64,000 nucleotides of DNA from Fuerstiella sp041398845 (GTDB lineage: Bacteria > Planctomycetota > Planctomycetia > Planctomycetales > Planctomycetaceae): positions 2,356,001 to 2,420,000 of the forward strand of contig JAWKTZ010000006.1 of the NCBI GenBank assembly GCA_041398845.1, given 5' to 3'. Positions 25,213 through 34,323 of the stretch are shown here, in pieces. The translations under genes and the position numbers were made by a program. The notes under the pieces are model-generated. The model ran no database searches. It saw only the letters and a list, made by a program, of their open reading frames with translations, and had not been told where the DNA came from. The stretch's first letter is position 1, and each line of letters starts with the position of its first letter.

Positions 25213-27402
25213 ATGCCAGAAGGCACCAATCAGCTTGTCGGCCATCAGCTTGTGTTCGCTCTGGCGTATCCCCCGTTCACCATGCCCAACAGCCAGACGT
25301 GTGCGGGTTTGGTGCCGCTGATGGATTTAACAACAGGCGTTCTTCTGGAAGCAACGCCTCGCGAATTTCCTGGGGACGGGCTGGTGTTTTGGTGGGACGT
25401 TCCAACGGGTGAATGGATGCCGGGTAGCCTTGTCGTCGGCAAACTGAGCCGCGCTGATACCTACTATGGGGTTAGCGAAGACAAGAGCTGGTACTGCGTC
25501 AGAGAAGGTGACGGCCACGCAGCGAATTGCGAAATTCTCGAATACGTTTGCGTTCCGCTTCGCGCAGCCGATTCTCTCAGATGTCTCATCGATGGCAGTC
25601 GTCCGATCGATCTTGCACGAAGCCCGCCTCACCAGCTTTACGCCTGGTCCGGCAACAGCCTGACGGGCCCGTTCTCTACGGCCGCTGTCGGCATCGGAGG
25701 AACTCGCTTTCGGTGCAGTCCTGCGGAAAGCACCAATGGTACCGTGATGACATATTCTGGAGACGGACTGGCCGACTACCTTCAAAATGAGGGCGGATAC
25801 TGCGAAGCCCATGTGTCTCAGAATACGTTCAAGCCTGCGGACCCGCGTAGTGATGTCGTGACTTGCAGATACCGCCTGATTCGCCGACAGGATCTTGCCG
25901 AACTCTGCCCGGAACAGGAACGCCTGACACTTCTCACCGATGAGCAAGTCATTTCGAAAGCCTGCCGGTTGATCACCGGTCGAACGAAGCGCCGTGAAAT
26001 CCGCGACCAGCTAATCGAACTGCTGTCACAGCTCAACGATGACGAAGAAGCTCGGCGGAATGGCGTTTACGAAGGATTGGATCAGATCGTGCGGCGAATC
26101 GGAGATGCTGACAAACCGATCGCCGAGATCGCAAAGGCGTTGCTGAGCCACCCAAAGGTCAAAATGACAGTCAATGAAAGCGTCAAACAAGCTGTGAAGA
26201 CAAGGGTCAGCGCACGCGCTCAGGAAATCGAAGAAGAAGCGAAACGTAACACGGAAGCACTGCTGGCCGAAGTGCGTGAATGGGAAGGAGAACGTGACAA
26301 GGTCCGCGAGGAAGTCGACGCGCAGAAAGCGGCGATGCAGTCGCTTCAGGAAGACCGAGAAACTCACCAAGAACGTCTGGCGCAAATCACATGCGCCGCT
26401 GCCGAGCGTTGGGAAAATTCCCGCAACGACATTTTGGCGGAAGCGGCTTTGTTGCAACCACTGTTTGGTCCACAATTACATGCGAATCAGAACGGTCATG
26501 CCAATGGCCCCCTGCGGGAGAACGCGAATGACGACATGGAAGCCGAGCTTCCTGCTGCGGAAGCGGAACCGAACAACAGCGCTGTCGTCGTCCTCGACAG
26601 CCCTGCCCTGACAGAAAAAGAGTTTATCATGCAGCGACTCACGCCGTTACTGATGCGGCACGGCTGCCGTGCTTCAAGCGACGTGCGGGACTTTCATGCT
26701 ATTGTGGTTGCTGCTTCACTGATTCAGGTTGATCATCCCGGCTGGGCGATGGCATACGCTGAATCGATGGGGGGCACCGCGTGTAGTCATGTCATCGTGG
26801 TGGAACCGGACTGGCTGTCGTTTTCAGCGGCGTGGATTGGCGAATTTGAACGGGTCTGGAGACGGGCAGCGGCCGACCGTGATCGATTGCATATTGTCTG
26901 TCTCGAAGGCCTGAATCGCTGTCCGTCGCAGGCGTGGTTTCGTCCCCTGCTGCACATCGCCGCCGGCTGGCAGACTCGACTGCCAATGCCTGCGAACATC
27001 GAATGGCCAAGCAACATTCGTGTGTTTGTGACACTCGATGATTCCGGCGACGCGTTTCCGGTTCCCGAGCAGCTTGATCAATGGGCTGTTGTCGTCCCAT
27101 CCACCGATGTCGTGGAAACGGAGATAGAAGAACCGACGGACGGTCATCTGCCGATGGATGCGTGGTTGTTGTCAGGGGATGTCGAAGTCGGAGCAAAAAC
27201 CGTTTCAGAGATGCTGCCGCAGATTCCTCTTTCCAGCGGTCAACCGTGGTCGCCCATGCAGAAACGCATCGCTCAGCGTCTGGCCTGCGTTGGTCTGCGA
27301 CTGGGCTTCGATCAGGAACGCGTCGTCGAGGACGTCCGCCGACAGTTGCGTACCATTCACGATGGGATATCCGCAGCGACGACCCCCGAGGTTCTGCGAT
27401 GA
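25213..27402 (+). CDS. Unknown protein 2: coiled coil plus AAA+/McrB-like domain without P-loop
   Basis: 729 residues. Residues 1-230 are a beta-rich domain of unknown type. About 335-400 is strongly coiled-coil (RAQEIEEEAKRNTEALLAEV onward). From about 470 the order of elements follows McrB/MoxR-type AAA+ domains: VIVVEPDWLSF (527-537) corresponds to the v.vvpdW strand, HIVCLEGLNR (560-569) to the Walker B hhhhDEiNR, and NIRVFVTLDDSGDAFPVPEQ from N601 to the sensor-1 strand. No GxxxxGK[ST] Walker A is present anywhere, and the Walker B Asp is missing, so ATP hydrolysis is unlikely; it may be a scaffold subunit. A GGAG lies before the ATG. The stop overlaps the next ATG (ATGA), indicating translational coupling. 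Confidence 0.75.
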   Translation: MPEGTNQLVGHQLVFALAYPPFTMPNSQTCAGLVPLMDLTTGVLLEATPREFPGDGLVFWWDVPTGEWMPGSLVVGKLSRADTYYGVSEDKSWYCVREGDGHAANCEILEYVCVPLRAADSLRCLIDGSRPIDLARSPPHQLYAWSGNSLTGPFSTAAVGIGGTRFRCSPAESTNGTVMTYSGDGLADYLQNEGGYCEAHVSQNTFKPADPRSDVVTCRYRLIRRQDLAELCPEQERLTLLTDEQVISKACRLITGRTKRREIRDQLIELLSQLNDDEEARRNGVYEGLDQIVRRIGDADKPIAEIAKALLSHPKVKMTVNESVKQAVKTRVSARAQEIEEEAKRNTEALLAEVREWEGERDKVREEVDAQKAAMQSLQEDRETHQERLAQITCAAAERWENSRNDILAEAALLQPLFGPQLHANQNGHANGPLRENANDDMEAELPAAEAEPNNSAVVVLDSPALTEKEFIMQRLTPLLMRHGCRASSDVRDFHAIVVAASLIQVDHPGWAMAYAESMGGTACSHVIVVEPDWLSFSAAWIGEFERVWRRAAADRDRLHIVCLEGLNRCPSQAWFRPLLHIAAGWQTRLPMPANIEWPSNIRVFVTLDDSGDAFPVPEQLDQWAVVVPSTDVVETEIEEPTDGHLPMDAWLLSGDVEVGAKTVSEMLPQIPLSSGQPWSPMQKRIAQRLACVGLRLGFDQERVVEDVRRQLRTIHDGISAATTPEVLR

Positions 27403-28388
27403 ATGGCTGGGACGCGATGCTGACGTGGCTCGCCTGCCAGGAGCGAGCCAACTGGAACACTGTCAAAGGTGCCAGTCAACGATTGTCGGCAGTTTACGAG
27501 ATGGGGACCGAAGACCAGCCGCTGAAACATGCGCGGCGCTGGGCGATGCCACTAATTCGCCTGGGCCATGCAGAATTCGATCAGTCGGACAACACTGTCA
27601 CCGCCTGCCCGTCGGGAATTGCGTGGAGTCGTTTGCGCAACCGTGGCGTGTTGTACGGAGCGTGGGCCGAAGATCGATTGCGATCCATTGAGCGTGACTG
27701 TCGGGGACTCATTGTTTCGACGCCGGAGAACGGCCCGACCTGTCGGATGATTGAAGTGCCATCGGGCGAATTGAATTCCTTAGGGCAACTGACCGAAGAC
27801 CTGAAGGTTTGGTTGGCAGACGATCCCGGCGACAGAATCCTGAACGCTCTGCCCGTCGTGACAACGATGCTTCAGGGACTGAAAGAAGATCATTCCGCCG
27901 AAGCCGGTCGCTGGCAACGATACGAGTTTCGCGAACATAACGGTCGCTGGTGGGATTGTGATCGTCCGCTGCGGCTACCCGGCGTGTATCGACGGCTTTC
28001 CGGAAGTTTCCGCCGCGTGCTCGTGACTGAAGACGGAAATCGCTTTCGGCTTCCAACGCCCGATCATCAGTGTGCCGCGCAATGGTCGATTGCTCCGCGT
28101 GTGGCGTGGTTGTACGACGAACGCGAACAGAGACTACTGGTTCCCTCCGGTATGCCGGAGTTCCCCGTGCTGGTTTCACGCGGACTCACATCGGCCAGCG
28201 GCATGTTGCCAGGGCGCATCAGAGTTGACGACATCGACTGGCGATGTTTCGAATTCGTCAGCGAAGACAACGCTGGTCATGCCGCTCGCGTGATGGGACA
28301 GACGCTTGAACCATACCAACGAATCCGCCCCACCGCGCTGCAGATGCGCGTGGCGGGAAGAATCAGAAAAGTACGTCGCATGATTTAG
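27399..28388 (+). CDS. Unknown protein 3 of the helicase operon (winged-helix-like N terminus)
   Basis: 329 residues from ATG 27399, which overlaps the stop of the preceding gene. The N-terminal 80 residues (MLTWLACQERANWNTVKGAS then RWAMPLIRLGHAEFDQSDNT) have the helix-helix-wing rhythm of a winged helix-turn-helix. The central and C-terminal parts are mixed alpha/beta with several conserved-looking Trp/Arg clusters (RWQRYEFREHNGRWWDCDRP, GVYRRLSGSFRRVLVTEDG). No catalytic motif is recognised. It ends in basic residues (RIRKVRRMI). Only 13 bp separate it from the helicase start, so it is part of the same unit; DNA binding is a reasonable but unproved idea. Confidence 0.75.
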   Translation: MNGWDAMLTWLACQERANWNTVKGASQRLSAVYEMGTEDQPLKHARRWAMPLIRLGHAEFDQSDNTVTACPSGIAWSRLRNRGVLYGAWAEDRLRSIERDCRGLIVSTPENGPTCRMIEVPSGELNSLGQLTEDLKVWLADDPGDRILNALPVVTTMLQGLKEDHSAEAGRWQRYEFREHNGRWWDCDRPLRLPGVYRRLSGSFRRVLVTEDGNRFRLPTPDHQCAAQWSIAPRVAWLYDEREQRLLVPSGMPEFPVLVSRGLTSASGMLPGRIRVDDIDWRCFEFVSEDNAGHAARVMGQTLEPYQRIRPTALQMRVAGRIRKVRRMI

Positions 28389-28401
28389 GACGAAATCTTC
28401 C

Positions 28402-31400
28402 ATGACGTCACAAACCGCCGGCGACTTCTCGAACCCTTTGGCGCTCGCACAGAGCCTTCAGGATCTCTACATCAAGTACATCAACAGCGCGATGCCGTTG
28501 CGAGACCCGGCGCTGCAGGCGGACCGCAATCGCCTGTTGACTGCGGCCGGCCGATTGTGTCAGCCGCCGCGCATCGAATTCGTGCCGCGTTATCCGGAAC
28601 GTTGCAACCTGCAAACGGCTTGCGGTGAACTCGGGCTGTCAGCGGACCTGTCCGAACTGGCGGCGTGCGGGTTGTTCCCGGTCGACCGCAACCTCTACGA
28701 ACACCAGTTCGCGTGCCTGAAAGCAGTGGCCGTTGAACAGCAGCACATGGTCGTCACAACGGGCACCGGTTCCGGGAAGACCGAGTGCTTTCTGTTGCCA
28801 CTCTTTCATGCGTTGCTGGATGAATCACGGAAGTGGACCGGCCGGAATCGCCAGCGGGCGATGCGGGGGCTGATTCTATATCCGCTGAATGCGCTGGCGG
28901 AGGACCAAATGGTTCGCCTGCGCACAGCGCTCGACAGTCCGGATGTCAAAGACGAAAATGGCAACTCAAAGAAACGTGCGCGATCATGGCTGGCAGAGAA
29001 CCGCGCCGACAGAATCTACTTCGGCCGCTACACCGGCAGAACGCCCGTGCCAGGTTCTACAAAGAGTGCCAACAAACGCAGGGAGCAGGCCGCAGAACTC
29101 GATCGGCTGCTGCGGCAGGCACGATCCGTGGCCGACAACCAGATGCTCAGGTTTCAGTTCCCCTCTCTCGACGATGATTCCGGCGAACAATGGGATCGCT
29201 GGTCGATGCAGGCGTCGCCGCCCGATCTTCTGATCACCAATTATTCCATGTTGAACATCATGCTGATGCGGCCCATTGAGGAGGACATTTTTGAGGCAAC
29301 TCGACAGTGGCTGGCGGCCGATCCTCATCACGTGTTTCACCTGGTGATCGACGAATTGCATGCGTACCGAGGAACTCAGGGAACAGAAGTCGCATTTCTG
29401 ATTCGTTTGCTGTTGGATCGACTGGGGCTGACGCCGGATTCAGACCAGGTGCTGTTTCTGGCATCCTCTGCATCGTTCACGAGGCAAGAAGGTGATGACT
29501 TTCTGGAACAGTTCTTCGGAGTCTCCGCCGATCACTTCACAGTCGTCTCGCCGGAATTGACTCAACCTGATGCCACAGCGCTGTCAGCCATTCGACCCTA
29601 CGGAGATGCGTTACACCGCTTTGCGTCAGGCGGTGGATTCGCAAACCAGGCGAGTGTAGCCGAACTGGTGAACGATCTGGAACTTGACGTTCCCCAAGGT
29701 GCATCAGCGCGAGTCCTTGCTTCGGCGGCGAATGCGAAACTGCGAGCGGACGAAGCGGCGTTGTGTCATGTTCAGCAACCGGAAACGGCGGAAGAACTGT
29801 CTCACCGATTGTTCGGCGAATCCCGCACCGAAGCGGCCAGTGGACTGCTGCAGGTTCTGGCTGCGGCACGAACCAGCGGCCATCCGCAGGCAGCGGCACC
29901 CTTGCCTTTTCGAATGCACCTGTTCTTCCGCAATGTGAACGGACTTTGGGCGTGCTGCAATCCTGCCTGCTCGGCCGTCGAAGCTTGCCACGAACAGCGG
30001 TCTGTCGGAAAATTGTTTGCGGCTCCTGCGTTGGTGTGCGACTGCGGTTCACGCGTGCTCGACGCTCTACTCTGTTCGCAGTGCGGCGAAGTTTATTTCG
30101 GTGGCTATCGAATGCATGACGGTGATGAAGCCTTCGCGATGGTTCACGATCAACCCGATCTGGAGTCACCAGGAGCTGCCGGTCGAGAACGCTTCTTCGA
30201 ACGGTATGCCGTCTTCTGGCCATATGCAGAGCCGCCGTTGTGCGACACCCACTGGCAACAACAAACCAGAACGATCCATGGCAAAGCGACACTGACACGT
30301 AGGTGGATTCCCGCTCATCTTGACCCCATCACGGGAGACATGTCCTTTGGCGGACTCCTGGACGCTGAGCCGAACGGTTGGCTGTATGACATCCGCACGA
30401 CCGGTCTTGATGAGAACCTGAAACGAACACTCGCCGCCATGCCGTCACGATGCTGTCGATGTGATGCCAACTGGACACGAGCCGGAAGCGCGGCGCAAGA
30501 CCAGCCGTCCGGTTCGATTGAAGACATCGCCAGCCCGATCTTCCGTCACCGCACCGGATTCCAGAAAATCAACCAGGTGCTTGCCGACGGCCTAATGCGC
30601 GAATTGAATGCCATGTCCGAAGAAGCTCGCAAGCTGGTCGTGTTCACCGACAGTCGCCAGGACGCGGCCAAGCTGGCAGCCGGTGTGGAGCTCGACCACT
30701 ACCGCGACGTCGTCCGACAAACGCTGTTGCAGAATCAGAGCAAACTGGGTGGCGACCTGCAGGGATTTCTGAGCGCACTCGAACACAAGCAGAATGGCAC
30801 CGCTCCCTCTGCTGAGGAGCGCAAAGCATTCGATCGATTCCGAGAAGAGCGGCGCACTGACGCACGTTTGCTGGAAGACGATGCAGCGGGCTGGCTGACT
30901 TCACCAGCGGACAAACAGCGAGCGCAGTCACTCCGAAACGCGACGAATGGTCCGTTTCAACTCGCAGCACTTTCGAACCGCGTGCAATCTGACCTTCTTC
31001 GTCTCGGAATCAATCCGGCGGGACCGCTGCCGTCTGTGACACAGGACGGCAAAACGCACTGGTCGGATCTGTTTGAAAACTGGGACAGCGGACCCGTCGC
31101 GGAACGTCAAACCCTCACGGGTAGCGATCCGCAGTTTCTGAGGCAGATTCAACACGGTTGTCTGCAGCAATGTGTGCGGACGCTGTTCTTTCACAAACGC
31201 AAATCGATCGAAGCTCTGGCATTGGGACGTATTGTGTTGACGCCGGATGTCCTTGTCGGCGGCGTTCCCGGTTTGTCTGACTCGGAGCACAAATCGCTGC
31301 TGGAGGTCACGATTCGAATTCTCGGCGAACGACTGCGATTCGAACTGGGCTTCAATGAATTCGACTATCCACAAAACACGCTGCCTGCTCCGCTGAAGAG

Positions 31401-34293
31401 GTACCTTGAAGCTGCTGGATTCGCGGAACCTCAGGACATCCTGATTCCGCTGCGAGATCGCATGATTGATGCCGGCGTGATCAATGCAGAGATCTTTCTG
31501 GACGCGGGCAAACTTGCTCTGATGCCAGCGACGGAGGACCAGCCGGTGTGGCAGTGTCCAGCCTGCCTGCTGAATCATCTGCATCGCGGGCTGGGCATCT
31601 GCATCGGCTGCTACCAACCGCTGACGGAACAGCCCAACGCGACTCCGGCCGATGCAGAACGAGATTACTACGCCTTTCTGGCCTCGCCGGACGTCGAGCC
31701 GTTCCGTCTGCATTGTGAAGAACTAACCGGCCAAACGGACAAAGACGATGCGGGCGTTCGCCAGCGATTATTCCAGAACCTGTGTCTCGACAACGAACAC
31801 GGACGAGTTGCCGGAATTGATCTGCTGAGCGTCACGACAACGATGGAAGCCGGGGTCGATATCGGTTCGCTGCTGGCGGTGATGCTGGGGAACGTGCCAC
31901 CTCGACGTTTCAACTATCAACAGCGAGTTGGTCGAGCGGGCCGCCGTGGAGCCGGATTTTCCATCGCACTGACTGTGGGGCGAGGGCGCAGTCACGACGA
32001 CAATTACTTTTCCAACCCGCTGCCGATGATTTCCGGAGACGCTCCGCCGCCGTATCTGGACATGAGTCGCGAACGAATTCTGCAGCGAATGCTGAACAAG
32101 GAAGTGCTGCGACAGGCGTTCGCACAGCTCCGCGAAGCCGTAGATCCCGACCGACAGGAAGAAGGCGGCCCGGAGATCCACGGCGATTTCGGTTCCGCTG
32201 CGGAATGGTCAGCGTCGGCGGCAACGATTCAGGAGTGGATTGACCGGAATACCGCAGCGATTGAACGCGTCCTCGATGCACTGCTGGTCGGCACGACACT
32301 GCACGTTCACCGAACTCAACTGCTGAAGTTCGTCCACAGCGGTCTGGTGTCCCGTGCAACGGAAATCGCTGTGGACGAAGAGTCGTACATTCAGGACAGC
32401 CTGAGCGAACGTCTGGCGTTTGCCGGAGTGCTGCCGATGTTTGGCTTTCCGACTCGCGTTCGCAATCTTTACGTCGGCCATCCGAGAAAGTTCCCGGTGC
32501 GAAACGCGGTGGATCGGCCGCTCGATATCGCCGTAAGTCAGTTTGCTCCGGGCAGTGAAACGGTCCGAGACAAACAGGTTCTGAAGGCCGTTGGCGTTGT
32601 CGACTACCGGCAAGCTCGTCCTCTGCCACGATCCGTCGATGGTCGCGGATGGAAATCGCGCTGTGGAATCTGTCGTCGCTGCGACGCGGTCGTTGAACAG
32701 CCAGACGACGACCGCCTGTGTCCCACCTGTTTGTCGGACACCGGTTTCGAAGTGGTTGAAGTCTGGGAACCGCACGGGTTTCAGGTCGAACCCGGGCGAC
32801 TGCCGGATTTTCAGGGCCGTTTCGAATGGCAGCCACGAGCGACTCGGGGGCGGCTGAATGCCCCGACCGAGGGCATGTATCAGGCTCTGAACGGCACACA
32901 CCTCTCTTTGTGGTCAGCGGCCGATCTTCAAGTGTTCACGCTGAATGACAATGATGGCCGCAGATTTCCCTTTCGCAAAGTCAATGGCCATGCCGCATGG
33001 GTCGTCTCCGAACATCTGAATCGCCATTGGCAGGGGCAGACAGACGAACAGTATCGTCGTGAAGTGGCGTTGATTGCTCGCAAAAAAACCGACGTGCTGC
33101 TGCTGCGCATCAACCTCGATCACATCGACGTCGACCTTGCCCCGTTGAGTCCTCAAAGCGGTCCAGCCGTGCGTGCGGCCTATCTGTCATTAGCTCATTT
33201 GATTCGTCGGCAGGCCTGTACTGCTCTGGATGTTGAAACCGATGAACTCACCGTCGATGTTCGCACAGTCATGACGCCCGAACAACGCTTCTATGAAATC
33301 TATCTGCTGGATACGCTGGAAAACGGAGCTGGTTACTGTGCGTGGCTGGGGCAGCCCGACAACTTTCAGGAACACGTGTTGCAGCCGCTGTTGCCTGGCG
33401 GCAAACGACACGAGTGGTTGCTGAGGCACGGCCAACCCAGTGCTGCTGACCCGAGCCGACAGTGCGACAGTTCCTGCTACGACTGTCTTCGCGACTACGC
33501 CAATTCGGCTGAGCACACGCTATTGGACTGGCGACTGGGTCTCGATCTGCTGCAGCTCGCGACGACACCAGAAGCGGTTGCTCCGACGCTGGAAGGCTAT
33601 TGGACACCCGTCGTCAACCGAGCCGCCAAATCGATGTGTGGTGGCATTCAGAATGCCCGAGTCGAACATTTCGACGGCCTGACGTGTATTGCTGCCGACG
33701 ACCGACTTCGGTTCGTGCTGACTCATCCGTTTTGGGACATCGGTCATCAGGATTTGAATCGGTTGGCCAATGAGGTCTCCGTTCCGGTCACATCGCTGCC
33801 GACCGCCAACCTGTTCGATGCAACGCGGCGACCGGGATTTGTGCTCAGTCAGCGCCGTCCATCTCCTGCGTGGACGGGAAGAGCGGGAAGCCCGACTGCC
33901 GCAGCGGCACCGGACGCGGTGACGTTTGCTTCGCTGAGCGACCATCTTCCGGAAAGTGAGTCTTTTGCGGTGACTCTCGCCGACAACCGTTTGGATCGCA
34001 TCGCCGCTGCCGGTGACTGGCTGCCGTTCAGGGCGATACCATTGGGCGAGATTCCGGATGACTATCGTTCGAGAATTCTGATCGTGCGGAATCCCGACAG
34101 GGACGGTGCTCCCGCCATCGGCAAGTTCGACTACTTCCGCGAACAGAACGCTGACGGGCAGTTGGTCGCGGTGAAGGTCACATTGCGGGCTCAAAGCCGC
34201 AGCCCGACTCCTCGGATTGAATGGCGCGTTCCCATTGCCGACTGGCCGAGTTCGTTTCAACCGATTGCTGTTCTGGACAGTTCGGTTATCTGA
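28402..34293 (+). CDS. Giant DEAD/DEAH helicase with DUF1998/MZB domain (YprA/DruE-type)
   Basis: 1963 residues, uninterrupted. The Walker A is GTGSGKT (121-127) in VVTTGTGSGKTECFLLPL; the Walker B is DELH (317-320) followed by AYRGTQGTE; LFLASSAS is motif III-like. The second RecA domain shows KLVVFTDSRQDAAKLAAG, TTTMEAGVDIG (1145-1155) and motif VI QRVGRAGRRG (1174-1183). Zinc sites: a Cys cluster at about 518-561, a site at C1052/C1055/C1067/C1070, a ribbon at C1421/C1424/C1440/C1443, and the MZB cluster C1688/C1692/C1695 in CDSSCYDCLRDYANSAEHT, which with LENGAGYCAWLG defines DUF1998. Size and order match DruE of Druantia and other YprA-family defence helicases. It likely translocates on DNA as the motor of the system encoded by 23344-36041. 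Confidence 0.9.
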   Translation: MTSQTAGDFSNPLALAQSLQDLYIKYINSAMPLRDPALQADRNRLLTAAGRLCQPPRIEFVPRYPERCNLQTACGELGLSADLSELAACGLFPVDRNLYEHQFACLKAVAVEQQHMVVTTGTGSGKTECFLLPLFHALLDESRKWTGRNRQRAMRGLILYPLNALAEDQMVRLRTALDSPDVKDENGNSKKRARSWLAENRADRIYFGRYTGRTPVPGSTKSANKRREQAAELDRLLRQARSVADNQMLRFQFPSLDDDSGEQWDRWSMQASPPDLLITNYSMLNIMLMRPIEEDIFEATRQWLAADPHHVFHLVIDELHAYRGTQGTEVAFLIRLLLDRLGLTPDSDQVLFLASSASFTRQEGDDFLEQFFGVSADHFTVVSPELTQPDATALSAIRPYGDALHRFASGGGFANQASVAELVNDLELDVPQGASARVLASAANAKLRADEAALCHVQQPETAEELSHRLFGESRTEAASGLLQVLAAARTSGHPQAAAPLPFRMHLFFRNVNGLWACCNPACSAVEACHEQRSVGKLFAAPALVCDCGSRVLDALLCSQCGEVYFGGYRMHDGDEAFAMVHDQPDLESPGAAGRERFFERYAVFWPYAEPPLCDTHWQQQTRTIHGKATLTRRWIPAHLDPITGDMSFGGLLDAEPNGWLYDIRTTGLDENLKRTLAAMPSRCCRCDANWTRAGSAAQDQPSGSIEDIASPIFRHRTGFQKINQVLADGLMRELNAMSEEARKLVVFTDSRQDAAKLAAGVELDHYRDVVRQTLLQNQSKLGGDLQGFLSALEHKQNGTAPSAEERKAFDRFREERRTDARLLEDDAAGWLTSPADKQRAQSLRNATNGPFQLAALSNRVQSDLLRLGINPAGPLPSVTQDGKTHWSDLFENWDSGPVAERQTLTGSDPQFLRQIQHGCLQQCVRTLFFHKRKSIEALALGRIVLTPDVLVGGVPGLSDSEHKSLLEVTIRILGERLRFELGFNEFDYPQNTLPAPLKRYLEAAGFAEPQDILIPLRDRMIDAGVINAEIFLDAGKLALMPATEDQPVWQCPACLLNHLHRGLGICIGCYQPLTEQPNATPADAERDYYAFLASPDVEPFRLHCEELTGQTDKDDAGVRQRLFQNLCLDNEHGRVAGIDLLSVTTTMEAGVDIGSLLAVMLGNVPPRRFNYQQRVGRAGRRGAGFSIALTVGRGRSHDDNYFSNPLPMISGDAPPPYLDMSRERILQRMLNKEVLRQAFAQLREAVDPDRQEEGGPEIHGDFGSAAEWSASAATIQEWIDRNTAAIERVLDALLVGTTLHVHRTQLLKFVHSGLVSRATEIAVDEESYIQDSLSERLAFAGVLPMFGFPTRVRNLYVGHPRKFPVRNAVDRPLDIAVSQFAPGSETVRDKQVLKAVGVVDYRQARPLPRSVDGRGWKSRCGICRRCDAVVEQPDDDRLCPTCLSDTGFEVVEVWEPHGFQVEPGRLPDFQGRFEWQPRATRGRLNAPTEGMYQALNGTHLSLWSAADLQVFTLNDNDGRRFPFRKVNGHAAWVVSEHLNRHWQGQTDEQYRREVALIARKKTDVLLLRINLDHIDVDLAPLSPQSGPAVRAAYLSLAHLIRRQACTALDVETDELTVDVRTVMTPEQRFYEIYLLDTLENGAGYCAWLGQPDNFQEHVLQPLLPGGKRHEWLLRHGQPSAADPSRQCDSSCYDCLRDYANSAEHTLLDWRLGLDLLQLATTPEAVAPTLEGYWTPVVNRAAKSMCGGIQNARVEHFDGLTCIAADDRLRFVLTHPFWDIGHQDLNRLANEVSVPVTSLPTANLFDATRRPGFVLSQRRPSPAWTGRAGSPTAAAAPDAVTFASLSDHLPESESFAVTLADNRLDRIAAAGDWLPFRAIPLGEIPDDYRSRILIVRNPDRDGAPAIGKFDYFREQNADGQLVAVKVTLRAQSRSPTPRIEWRVPIADWPSSFQPIAVLDSSVI

Positions 34294-34323
34294 TTTCGCC
34301 TTTTTCTCGTTAAGCAGTTGATC

